DNA from: Smittium culicis
Lineage: Eukaryota; Kickxellomycota; Harpellomycetes; Harpellales; Legeriomycetaceae
Length of the DNA stretch: 12,104 nt
Assembly: GCA_001970855.1 (NCBI GenBank)
Contig: LSSN01000851.1
Location: 1-12,104 of the forward strand
Direction: 5' to 3'
Positions within the stretch are counted from its first letter, which is position 1. Every line of letters starts with the position of its first letter. A program made the translations under genes and the position numbers. Shown here piece by piece: positions 1-8,375 of this stretch. The notes under the pieces were generated by a model. That model worked only from the letters and a program-made list of their open reading frames with translations, made no database searches and was not told where the DNA came from.

Positions 1-2
1 TT

Positions 3-2267
3 CAAAAACTCAATGAAAAAGGTTTCAAATTGAATTCAAAAAAATGCCTATTCGCTGTACCGAAAGTTGAAATCCTTGGATTTACTGTTTCTCCTGAAGG
101 TCAAGAAATTTCAATAAGTAAAATCGAAGCCGTTAAGAACTTTCCTCGCCCTAATTCTGTTTCTACTGTACGCCGTTTTCTTGGAATGGTTTCCTTCTGC
201 CGTTCCTTTATCGAAAAGTTTACTGAAATCGCTGCGCCTCTCTACAAACTCTTGGAAAAAGAATCCATCTTTGGCTGGGACTCAGAATGCGAAACTGCTT
301 TTCAGACCTTAATTACCGCAATGACCACTGCTCCCGTACTTGCCCACCCGGATACAACTAAATCATATATAATGTACACGGATGCAAGCAATATTGGCAT
401 AGGAGCATCACTGCATCAGCTTCAACCTGACAATACCATTAGATCAATTGCTTACGCCAGTCGAAAACTTTTTGCCGCTGAGTTGAACTACTGCACCTCT
501 GATAAAGAAGCTTTGGCAGTAGTCTATGGATTCGAAAAATTTCACCATTATGTACACAGAACTTGCACGGAATTGCACACTGATCACCGTGCACTTATTT
601 TTGCCTTGAATAACCCTGATCCTCGGGGGAGGATAGCCAGGTGGAATTCTGCGCTACAGGCTTATGACTACAATATAAAGCACATCAAAGGTTTGGAAAA
701 CGGTCTAACGGATGCCTTATCTCGAGACTTCAAGGATAATGTTACTGAAAAAATTAAAGTAATTGCAGCATATACTAGAAGCAAAGGACCGCCCAAAAAG
801 ACAATAAGACGATTTGGAAAGCTCGATTTAATAGCCGAAACTTGTTCAGATGTTGATTATGATTCTGAATTCTCATTTGATTACTGCAATGAAAGCCTCG
901 AAATAGATAATACTGAATACCAGCCATCTGAAAACGTGCCATTATCTGACTCTTTACCTTCACTAAAAAAATTCATAAAAATGCAGAAAATTGACTCAAA
1001 GGCAAAGCAAATATATGATAGGTTGAACTGCAATGATCCAGCAAATATACATATCCCTAACCAGTCGAAGTACTATAAATTGATTAACAAAGCCTTATAT
1101 AACACCTCTGATGAAAAAAATCCCAAGCTCTACGTTCCGTATTCGTTAGTCAAGTCTGTTCTATTTCATCATCACGATACTACGATGATGTCGCATCTGG
1201 GACATCGAAGGACTTTGGACAAGATAAAGCAGACTTTCTATTGGCCAAAAATGAGCAGGGATGTTTTTGGCTACATCCAGACCTGCAAGACTTGCCAGCT
1301 TACAAAACACTCAACATTACAAACACCAGGCGAACTGCAGCCAATTATAGTGTCCGAACCATTCGAAATGGTGTCAATTGACTTTGCCGGACCGTTCCCT
1401 GCAACAGAAAGTGGAAACAAGTACATCTTAGTTATAACAGATCTACTCACGAGGTGGGTAGATGCTGTGACCGTTCCAAATACCACAGCTGAAACTACTG
1501 TTGACATCCTGGAAAAACGCCTTGTTACTATGCATGGAAGCCCCCAGAAACTGCTAAGCGACAACGGAGCGGCATTCACCAGCCAGCTAATGAATACATT
1601 TTGCAAAAATTATGGTATCAAGCAAGTATTTACATCGCCATATCATCCGGAAACCAATGGAATGACAGAACGGTTCAACAGAACTTTAAAAGCAATGATA
1701 AAAGCCTATACAACTGAGGACCAAAGCAAATGGGACCAACACTTGGAAATGCACTTGTATGCCTACCGAACAGCAAAGCATGAGACTCTTGGACTATCCC
1801 CTTTCGAAGCCCTATTTGGTCGCAAACCGAATTTCCCATCTAGCAATCTCAAACCAGCTAATCCGAATGTTCCGTTGAGTGTAATAGCATACGAGCAGAT
1901 ATTGCAATCCAGACTAGATCCGATCAGAGAAAGAATAAAAAGAAACAACAAACACTCAAAAGAAGCAATGGAAATAAGGTACAACAAGCGGCACAGAGCA
2001 GTGCAGTACCAAGTTGGTGATTTCGTGCTACTAAAGCGCCAGACCAAGGAAGGGCTGAACAGCACTCTAGGGCTTAGCACTGTGTACATTGGACCATTCA
2101 GAGTGGCAAAGAAAATAGGCAGAGTTAGCTACTTACTGCATGACACAGACGAAGATGGTTACACTACAAAACGTACAGCACATGTCAGTAAACTAAGACC
2201 GTATAACTCTAGAGCCGATACTGAATCCAGGCCCATGGGAGAGGAGGGTAATGTTACGATTGGATAA
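3..2267 (+). CDS. Ty3/gypsy-type LTR retrotransposon Pol polyprotein, 5'-partial (RT end, RNase H, integrase)
   Basis: This frame is open from the left edge to TAA at 2265-2267, so the true start lies outside the window. The first codons read into a typical end of the RT palm (GFKLNSKKCLFA, then ILGFTVS); the YxDD catalytic box is upstream and not seen. The RT thumb/connection (RRFLGMVSFCRSFI) follows. RNase H carries its acidic residues in YTDAS (Asp at 381), KEALAV (Glu at 507), HTDHRA (Asp at 582) and DALSR (Asp at 711). An acidic linker follows. The integrase has an HHCC zinc finger (His at 1167-1175 and 1194, Cys at 1284 and 1293) and a DDE core (Asp 1380, Asp 1560, Glu 1668, spacing D-x59-D-x35-E). 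It ends with a GPY/F-like C-terminus (YIGPFRV at about 2088, then HVSKLRPY). There is no internal stop or frameshift. By family knowledge the product reverse-transcribes element RNA and inserts the cDNA into host chromosomes. Protease and gag are not in view. Its G+C is clearly above that of the DNA downstream. Confidence 0.95.
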   Translation, partial: QKLNEKGFKLNSKKCLFAVPKVEILGFTVSPEGQEISISKIEAVKNFPRPNSVSTVRRFLGMVSFCRSFIEKFTEIAAPLYKLLEKESIFGWDSECETAFQTLITAMTTAPVLAHPDTTKSYIMYTDASNIGIGASLHQLQPDNTIRSIAYASRKLFAAELNYCTSDKEALAVVYGFEKFHHYVHRTCTELHTDHRALIFALNNPDPRGRIARWNSALQAYDYNIKHIKGLENGLTDALSRDFKDNVTEKIKVIAAYTRSKGPPKKTIRRFGKLDLIAETCSDVDYDSEFSFDYCNESLEIDNTEYQPSENVPLSDSLPSLKKFIKMQKIDSKAKQIYDRLNCNDPANIHIPNQSKYYKLINKALYNTSDEKNPKLYVPYSLVKSVLFHHHDTTMMSHLGHRRTLDKIKQTFYWPKMSRDVFGYIQTCKTCQLTKHSTLQTPGELQPIIVSEPFEMVSIDFAGPFPATESGNKYILVITDLLTRWVDAVTVPNTTAETTVDILEKRLVTMHGSPQKLLSDNGAAFTSQLMNTFCKNYGIKQVFTSPYHPETNGMTERFNRTLKAMIKAYTTEDQSKWDQHLEMHLYAYRTAKHETLGLSPFEALFGRKPNFPSSNLKPANPNVPLSVIAYEQILQSRLDPIRERIKRNNKHSKEAMEIRYNKRHRAVQYQVGDFVLLKRQTKEGLNSTLGLSTVYIGPFRVAKKIGRVSYLLHDTDEDGYTTKRTAHVSKLRPYNSRADTESRPMGEEGNVTIG
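2237..2248 (+). other. Polypurine tract, primer site for plus-strand DNA synthesis
   Basis: Twelve consecutive purines (GGGAGAGGAGGG) sit inside the last codons of pol, three bases before a TGTTACG sequence. In LTR retrotransposons a purine-rich, RNase H-resistant tract directly precedes the 3' LTR and primes the second DNA strand. Position and composition fit this role. The assignment is inferred from sequence and placement. Confidence 0.7.
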
Positions 2268-2284
2268 TCGAAGAAGACAATTTG

Positions 2285-2450
2285 AGCCAATAAGAGAAAC
2301 AGATAGCGACCTATTGATTTAGCCAATCAATAGATGAGATCATTAGCTATCGAATGATATAAGTTTCACTGTGATTAGCCAATTATATCATGAGATACAA
2401 ATGATCGATAAAACTATTGGCTGAATTAGCTTAATCTTAATTCAGCCAAT
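2285..2450. promoter_or_regulatory. Cluster of five CCAAT boxes with two hairpin-forming repeats inside the LTR
   Basis: AGCCAAT occurs at 2285-2291, 2321-2327, 2377-2383 and 2444-2450 on the + strand, and at 2416-2422 on the - strand. Two motifs lie in inverted repeats. One is CTATTGATT/AATCAATAG (2311-2319 and 2325-2333, 5-nt loop). The other is a 13-bp perfect stem (2416-2428 and 2438-2450, 9-nt loop). AGCCAAT matches the known RRCCAAT binding consensus of NF-Y/HAP-type activators, so this may be the LTR promoter/enhancer. The motifs are seen directly; the regulatory role is inferred. Confidence 0.45.
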
Positions 2451-2568
2451 TGTGAACAAATTTAGCTATTTATTTTTATCTACATATTTTCATATTATAT
2501 TTATTTAAGTTTTAGTTATTTATTTTGAATCTCTCTCTCTTTCCTTAGCCTCAATTTCGACTTTGCTT

Positions 2569-2574
2569 AATAAA
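2569..2574 (+). promoter_or_regulatory. Candidate polyadenylation signal AATAAA in the LTR
   Basis: AATAAA lies about 300 bp downstream of the pol stop and inside the presumed LTR, where an element transcript would need a 3'-end signal. A short inverted repeat follows (TTATAC at 2591-2596 and GTATAA at 2603-2608). AATAAA is common by chance in such AT-rich DNA, so the support comes mainly from position. Confidence 0.35.
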
Positions 2575-2620
2575 ATATATCGACTTGCTTTTATACTTTT
2601 CAGTATAATTTGGACGGAAT

Positions 2621-5460
2621 ATAATTAGTAAAGAATGCTTAAAACTATAAACTTTTACTTTCTATCAATTTAATACCCAATATTTGGATTTCTTTTTGGT
2701 GTTATACAATACAATTTTTCAGTTATAATAAAATAATAAAAGTACTATAACGATAATTCTAAGTAATAAATTAAATTCATTTGTCTTTTAGTAATTTTTA
2801 TAGTAGCTATATTTATTTCAAGATTAAAATTTAATATAACGATAAAAAAAGAAATAATAGATATTAAGCCAAAGTATCGTATGAACAATGTATTTAAATA
2901 AAGATAAATCTAGCGACTTTTATTTTCTTGAAAAAAAACCCTTTTGTGAATATTAAAATGTTAATATATAAAAGATTTACCTAAAGTACTGTTTTTCGTG
3001 TACTTAATTGATATTGGGGAAAAACTTGCGATATGAAGATAGTATATTTTTATATATGTATAAAACGATAAATAACATATTATAATTTGTGTATCTGTTT
3101 TTAGTTTTCAAAACTAAAACAGTTTCATATATTTAAATTATACATTTAATATATAACTATAAAAGTAACCCTAGTTTAATTAAGCAATTTTTTATCAAAA
3201 AGCGTATTATAGTACCAAAGTAAACATATTAAATAAGATACAATATAAATTTGATCTAAATGCTAAATTTAGACTTTAAAAGAGGCAATACTTAGTAATT
3301 AAGCGTAAAGCACATGTTATAAATAAACTAAATGAAACCAAGCTAAAACATAGTGAAAATATAAGTATGGCTAAAATAAATAAATTTTATAACCATCAAA
3401 TCTGTATAAATATCATACTATATCGAAAAAGTCAAGAAAGATAATAATCATAACATTTTCTTTTAAGAAAAATTAATTTCAAAAAAAATTATTTACATCT
3501 TAAAAATATATTTAAATTAATTTTATCAACATTAAAAATAAATTATTTAAAAAAAATTTCAATTCAATAACTAGTCTAATAGCTAACTAAAAAAATTATT
3601 CATAACTTTATATTATATCTAATCAAATCAAAGCAAACATTCATTTAAGTGTAAATTAATCAGTATTAATGAAATTTTGGAAAGGAATTTATAAATTTGT
3701 TGGAACCATCTAAAATGTGCATAAAACCTGTAATTTGGTTCATAAGAAAAAATTGTCGAAAAAATTAACCGGGAACACAAAGATAACTTTTAGTTTGCAC
3801 TTATTATACTATCAATAGTATAATGAAGTTTTAAATCTAAATTAATACTCAAGTTGACATTTTAATCAATATAAAAAATGCATATTTTAGGTAATTTTAA
3901 AACCTTAAAATGATTTTTTTAAACATACAATTGTTTTAGCGAGTACAATATATACATTATATATTTAGTGTAGAAATAATCAGGAACTCTCATATAAGTT
4001 AAGATTATAAAAATTACTATTAAAGAATAAAGTCTACAGACTAAGAGATTATTTTACAGTATAAACTTAATAGCTAATAGTTTGCCTCAAAAATATTTTT
4101 TTATCATTCCAGAAAAAAATTTCAATATGAGAATTAAGGAAAAAAAATTAAGTGTACATTATTTAAAATTTCATGTTCATTTAATTTTATAATTATAAAA
4201 ATGATCAAATTTATCATGATTAATATATTATAATATATTTTATATTCTCATTCGGTTTATTAAAATAATTAATAATTTTCTTTCATATTCAAGATTGTTT
4301 TTTTATTAGATTAAAATGGTAACATCAAAGCTTAGAATGTGGTAAATAGTCATCAATTTATTTCAACTAAGATTACAAAAATCTTATGAATGGTTTATGT
4401 AAACAAATTATAAATTTTTTAATTTGACTAAATTCCAAATGCTGGAAAACAAAACTATAAGGGTCAATTTTTTTGCATAAGCTTTCCAGTAGATTTTTCA
4501 TCTGAATCCTTCAAGTTTTTCTAATTTAGAAATTAACCCAAACAAACAAGAAATTAAAAAAACTCGATTTATAATATAAAATCCAAATTAGGATAGAAAG
4601 AGTCACATATTCATCATTTGGAATGGATTCATATTTTTATTTTCAAAAAATTTCTATATTAATTTTCTCTTATTTTCTATTTATAAGATTGTATATATAA
4701 TCTAAATAAATAAATAAAAGCAATTCAAATAACCTAATTTTTGTCTTTTTTAAATCAACTAAAAAGAAAAACTAAGCCATAGAAACAGTTGTTGATAGGG
4801 TAAAAAAGGTAAATTATAAAAATAAAGGATAAATTTTATTGTAGAATCCTTATGCAATTGAATCATTAAAACAAGATGGAATGGTTCTCGTAATTATTTT
4901 AAATATAGTAAGACAAGGGAAATTAAATTCGAGTCATTATTCAGTGTTATATTTATAATTATAAAAGATGATAATCGACCTCGTGGTATATAAGACCTAT
5001 ATATAACAATAATCAGAATATATAAAGCTGAAAATAAATTAAAAATAATCTTATAGTTTATATTCGATTCACGAAAACAGGATTTGTTAATTTGAATATA
5101 GCTTACCACTGAAAATATTTCATTCTCCTTAACTTATATTATTTATACCTGATTAAAATTTAAAAAAAAAAGGAAATATTATAAAAAAAGTATACATCTA
5201 ATTTTAATTTAAAAATACCTACTAAAAATACAACTAGAAAGAAAGAATTTAACAAGAACAAATAATAGTATCAACTAGTAAATTTATAAGTAGAAAAATA
5301 ATTAATTTGTTTGCTTTTACAAATAATTTTGAATCTAAGAACATATTTAGAGGATATAGTAAAAGCTTCAGATAATTAAAATATGACTATCACTTACACG
5401 TCCAACAATCTTTAAATGTATTAATTTATTGACTAGTTTTGATTTATAAATATATATTAT
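2621..5460. other. AT-rich gene-free stretch
   Basis: About 2.8 kb of very AT-rich sequence with frequent stops in every frame. Homopolymer runs and short AT palindromes are common, as is a small AAAT microsatellite near 4703-4718. The longest open frames here are short and compositionally driven. The one on the - strand at 4894-5109 begins with GTG rather than ATG and has no recognisable motif. I see no tRNA, rRNA or convincing TE remnant. One near-perfect palindrome at 3095-3122 is listed separately. Confidence 0.7.
3095..3122. repeat. Near-perfect 28-nt palindrome
   Basis: CTGTTTTTAGTTTT is followed by one C and then AAAACTAAAACAG. The arms are complementary apart from one extra T in the left arm. 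It could extrude as a cruciform or fold as a tight hairpin, but no neighbouring gene gives it a function. Such palindromes arise fairly easily in AT-rich DNA. Confidence 0.5.
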
Positions 5461-5463
5461 TTG

Positions 5464-5572
5464 TAGCCAATCATCAATAAACCAATCATTGAAATATCCA
5501 CGAAATTTTAGTATTTTAATTTAACGCTGTTGGCTATTTCTTGTGGGTCAAAAATAGTCTACCGTGCGTTAT
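5464..5572 (-). repeat. Possible decayed end of a TTAA-type DNA transposon
   Basis: Read on the - strand from 5572, the sequence runs ATAAC, CACGG, then GACTATTTTTGACC (complement of 5546-5559). This matches two other sites in the window, at 7326-7362 and 8061-8094 on the + strand, which share the order TAAC, a CAC-containing spacer and GACTATTNTTGATC. A 7-bp inverted repeat, TAGCCAA/TTGGCTA (5464-5470 and 5530-5536), flanks the inner part. I interpret it as a relic terminus of the same family, probably with a small deletion between the TAAC and the shared block. The other end of this copy was not found. Confidence 0.35.
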
Positions 5573-5579
5573 AGAGCTA

Positions 5580-7325
5580 AACAAAAAATTTGAAAATTTT
5601 ATGAAAAAAAATTAAGTCAAAACTTTTATAAAGATTTTTATATAATTATTAAATACTTTGAAATATTGTAAAAATAATTCTATCGAGTAATAATTGCTAC
5701 TCATAATGCTCATAGTAACTTTATTTTATAGTTCGAGTCTCTTATCTTTTATAATATCTTAGAAGTATTTTGATTTTTTCCCTTGTATTTATTGAATCGC
5801 TTAACTCAAGCTCAACCTAAACAAACAAAACGTTATAAAATTACTTTGTTTTCTAAATTTTCCTTATTATTCAAAGATATTACAACAGAAATTTACTCAT
5901 CCATTATTCATAATTAAATTTATAAGTAGTAGTTTATTACAAGAACTAAATTTATATATAAGTTTCAGCTATGAGGCCAAATAATTTAGTTCTTTTAAGT
6001 TTCTGCTGGTATGGCTCGCATAGATATTGTAAGTTTATTTTTGTTATAATTAGGTTTTAAATAATTTAATCAATAAAAAGTTTAAAAGTAGTTAAAAAAG
6101 GTATATTTAATTATAAAAAGTGATGAATTCAACTAATGATAATTGATATAAAAAAAGTCTATAATGAAATAATAGTTTTTTATGATTTTTCTTGCTTCCA
6201 TTATTCCTTTGAATTTTCATACTCTTTGATGACGATTCATATATATTTTTATGAAGGCTTTTATACTTTTCTGATTTTATTCAATTTTTGTGACATTAAA
6301 CTAATTATTGTTATTTTTATATAATTTTTTAGTGGAGTAAATTGATAACTGAGAGAAAAGAACTCGTAAATCGAAGTTTTAAAATAAGATTGAGATTTTA
6401 ACAGAATATTATTTACGTTTTTGAATTAACATAGATAATTAATGGAATAAAAAGATAAAAAAAAGAGATCCAAATTTATTGTTTATTATTTAATAGAAAC
6501 CAACATACAAATAAAGGGAAAAAAATAGTAGGTCTATTGGGCGAATCGAAATCTAAGAAAAATTATGAAAGAAACCTGAAAAATTTAAGAATCTGTTATT
6601 GAAATTAAATATTCGCTGAAATTAATAAATTAAACTTAATAAGATATGAATTTTGTTTTGAATTAGAATAGTGTATATAAACCAGGTGCAAAAAAAGGGT
6701 TAGCTCGCTATCAAATTTTAGTTATAACATTTCATATAGTTAGTTTTATCTTTTATAATTAATATGGACTAAATTTTAAATAAAAAATAAATAGCATCAA
6801 AGACAGAATAAAAAGTAAATAGAAAACTTAAAACTCATAAATTCTCAATGCTGTAAAATTTGATTTAAACTCAAAACTTTATTTAAATTGTAATCTTTAA
6901 AACAGAAATTCTTGAAACAATGTTTAAAATAATAAAAGTAATTAAGAAAATTTAATCTTTTTTCTCATAATTTTCAAAAACATTATCTAAAACATAAAAT
7001 CACGATTTAAAAACCTTTGTCAATATATTTCATACACACTGCATTAAATGCTTAATCGAAATTAAAGGTATTGGTTCATTGTGAACTACTACAGTTTTTT
7101 TTTTTCATTTTAATTTCAAATATTGTCTCACACCTTTGATTAGTTAATTTAATTATTATATCAAATTTAATTTTTAATTGTTATTCACTATATTTACAAA
7201 TATGTATTTTAGAAAATAAAAGAGTAAAAATTATAGAATCAGATCACAAATAGAATACTTTGATTGGTATATAAACTTCATTATTTATTATATATTTATC
7301 AAATAATATTTAATCTGTGTTATCA
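5580..7325. other. AT-rich gene-free stretch
   Basis: About 1.7 kb with no supported gene. An ATG-started frame of 62 codons at 6136-6324 is rich in Phe, Tyr and Ile, has no motif, and looks like a by-product of composition. The notable structures are an inverted repeat at 5941-5994 (listed separately) and an 11-T run near 7095. A tRNA T-arm-like GTTCGAGTC near 5732 lacks a pairing stem. Nothing here resembles rRNA or a structured RNA family I know. Confidence 0.65.
5941..5994. repeat. 12-bp perfect inverted repeat (hairpin candidate)
   Basis: AAGAACTAAATT at 5941-5952 is the exact reverse complement of 5983-5994, with a 30-nt loop that contains AGCTATGAGGCC. It could form a stem-loop, but one such repeat is expected by chance in a 12-kb AT-rich window. 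No function is assigned. Confidence 0.4.
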
Positions 7326-7518
7326 ATAACCCATTCACTGGCAATGACTATTTTTGATCTACAAAACATATAAAATTAAATTCAATTAAAATACCTAAAT
7401 CCCGGATTCTTAGGAAATATTAGCTTGTTATGTAAACTAGAAATAATTAATTTATTCAATAAATAATAAACGAATCATAAAATTAATTTTTTTAGAGCGT
7501 TGGACGGGAAAGGATTAA
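7326..7518 (+). mobile_element. Possible short TTAA-type element bounded by divergent inverted ends
   Basis: The left boundary is ATAACCCATTCACTGG at 7326-7341, followed by GACTATTTTTGATC at 7346-7359. The right boundary, read on the - strand from 7518, is TTAATCCTTTCCCGTCC, then AACGCTCT. Both ends show (T)TAA followed by a CC-ATTC or CC-TTTC-like start, as expected for piggyBac-type termini, giving a unit of roughly 185 bp with no coding capacity. The ends agree at only about 10 of 17 positions, so this is an old copy or two unrelated ends. It shares the TTAA at 7515-7518 with the element on its right. Confidence 0.35.
7515..7518. repeat. Left TTAA target-site duplication
   Basis: TTAA directly precedes the CCCTTTC terminus. 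On its left side is GAAAGGA, so GAAAGG-ATTAA-CCCTTTC is nearly symmetrical and the TTAA may be shared by two abutting elements. TTAA is frequent in AT-rich DNA; the evidence is its pairing with the inverted termini. Confidence 0.45.
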
Positions 7519-7869
7519 CCCTTTCGAGAGGCCACCCTGGACCCAAAGCCGCAAAAATATGGAGTCCCTAGTAGGTCAGGATAGAATTTTTTGACAATAA
7601 ATTTTAATAATTTTTATATAATTTAATTATTTATCTAATAATCATTATCATTAAATTTCATTAAAAAAATAAGAATTTCCGTGACCAGCGCTCTTAAATT
7701 TATTTAATTATTATAAGTGAAAAAGAAATATTATATTTAATTGTTATTGAATATTTGTTATTATTTTTCAATAGTTAATTATTATCTTATATTAATTTAT
7801 AATATTATCGTTTAGTTGGATCATTTTGGCAGTTGGAAAATAATAAAAAGCAAACTGCCCCTGAAAGGG
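7519..7869. mobile_element. Candidate non-autonomous piggyBac-like element (MITE), TTAA-flanked, about 351 bp
   Basis: The unit begins CCCTTTCGAG at 7519 and ends, read inward on the other strand from 7869, with CCCTTTCAGG. The first seven bases of the two ends are identical and in inverted orientation. Both sides are flanked by TTAA (7515-7518 and 7870-7873), the target duplication characteristic of piggyBac transposons, many of which start with CCCT or CCCTTT. The left end is a G+C-rich islet (to about 7585) in otherwise very AT-rich sequence. The right end carries a 7-bp inverted repeat GGCAGTT/AACTGCC (7828-7834 and 7853-7859). There is no transposase, so mobilisation would need one supplied from elsewhere. 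The inverted ends diverge beyond the first seven bases, and an internal repeat at 7676-7694 suggests nesting. Confidence 0.5.
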
Positions 7870-7873
7870 TTAA
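7870..7873. repeat. Right TTAA target-site duplication
   Basis: TTAA directly follows GAAAGGG, the inverted copy of the left terminus, and matches the TTAA at 7515-7518. This is the expected footprint of piggyBac-type insertion. Confidence 0.45.
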
Positions 7874-8060
7874 CTAGCAAAAATGATTTAAATTTCAAAT
7901 TAATTAATAATTGCATTAGTATAAATAATAATGTACATATCAATGATATTCCTAAAAAATTTCAGTACACTTGATGCCCAACTATATTCTTCTATAATAA
8001 TATAATTAAATAATTTTTTTTATTTCGTTCGATCTAAGTTAGGTTAAATTAAAACTCTTA

Positions 8061-8094
8061 TTAACTTTTTCACGGGATAGACTATTATTGATCT
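8061..8094 (+). repeat. Possible terminus of the same TTAA-type transposon family
   Basis: TTAACTTTTTCACGGG at 8061-8076 leads into ATAGACTATTATTGATCT. The block matches 7326-7362 and the - strand of 5546-5572, with nearly the same distance from TTAA to GACTATT (15 versus 16 nt at 7326). This suggests a conserved element end. I did not find a matching right end downstream, so this may be a solo remnant. Confidence 0.4.
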
Positions 8095-8196
8095 AATAAA
8101 TATAACCAACTATATTTAATAAAAATTCTTTAATTACGAGGACTTGATAAATAAGGCTTTTTTTTTAATAATAGTAAATAATAAATTTACTTATAT

Positions 8197-8227
8197 TTCA
8201 TAAAAGATTCATAAAAGATTCATAAAA
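8197..8227 (+). repeat. Short tandem repeat, 11-bp unit, about 2.8 copies
   Basis: TTCATAAAAGA is repeated twice exactly and a third time incompletely (TTCATAAAA). It is a minor minisatellite-like repeat in non-coding DNA, consistent with replication slippage. Confidence 0.75.
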
Positions 8228-8375
8228 TTGATTTTTAGAAAGAGTGTCGGAGAAGAAAGGCTTAAAAATATATATATTTGAGCAAGAATAATTTTGAATA
8301 AATTAATAGTTGCGATGAATCTATATCCATATCGCCATTTTATTTTCAAATTTTTGTTACCTGTTTAAAAACTAA

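Larger units (their letters stand above)
2252..2620 (+). repeat. Probable 3' LTR of the Ty3/gypsy element (3' boundary unresolved)
   Basis: The presumed LTR begins with TGTTACG at 2252, immediately after the polypurine tract, so the last five codons of pol plus its stop overlap it. Inside are five copies of AGCCAAT, two perfect inverted repeats, a CT-rich run (about 2529-2544) and an AATAAA at 2569-2574. The end is not certain: I see no clear terminal CA matching the TG start, and the 5' LTR needed for comparison is outside the window. The LTR-like signals stop and plain AT-rich sequence takes over near 2620, so that end is approximate. Confidence 0.6.
7874..8375. other. AT-rich stretch with one TTAA-type end and a small tandem repeat
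   Basis: No gene is seen. It contains the transposon-end-like motif at 8061-8094 and an 11-bp tandem repeat at 8197-8227, both listed separately, and a run of nine T residues near 8160. The rest is plain AT-rich sequence. Confidence 0.6.

Noticed and set aside
775..2089. Open frames on the - strand inside the pol region (775-963, 1271-1606, 1763-2089)
   Set aside because: They lie antisense to a strongly supported Pol with conserved catalytic motifs, and their translations show no motif of their own.
4894..5109. 71-codon frame on the - strand
   Set aside because: Its first codon is GTG, there is no ATG start, the composition is Ile/Leu/Tyr-rich as expected from AT-rich DNA, and no motif or neighbour supports it.
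5467..5489. Direct repeat CCAATCAT with 15-bp period, at first taken as a second CCAAT cluster
   Set aside because: There are only two copies, no LTR or promoter context, and they may just belong to the decayed transposon end.
5725..5760. GTTCGAGTC resembling a tRNA T-loop
   Set aside because: The flanking bases do not form a T stem, and no acceptor, D or anticodon arm can be built around it.
6012..6055. ATGGCTCGC start followed by GTAAGT, resembling a short first exon and tiny intron of a ribosomal-protein gene
   Set aside because: Joining at the next AG (ending near 6053) gives only about a dozen further codons before a stop, with no ribosomal-protein similarity.
6257..6271. 15-bp exact match GCTTTTATACTTTTC to the LTR at 2587-2601
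   Set aside because: About one such match is expected by chance among AT-rich sequences of this length, and the flanks do not match.
6136..6324. 62-codon ATG frame on the + strand, rich in Phe, Tyr and Ile
   Set aside because: It could pass for a membrane peptide, but the bias is what T-rich DNA gives by chance, and there is no promoter-like signal or recognisable family.
6685..6705. AAAGGGTTAG resembling another CCCTTT/TTAA transposon end
   Set aside because: It has TTAG rather than TTAA, no paired end to its left, and lacks the GACTATTTTTGATC block.
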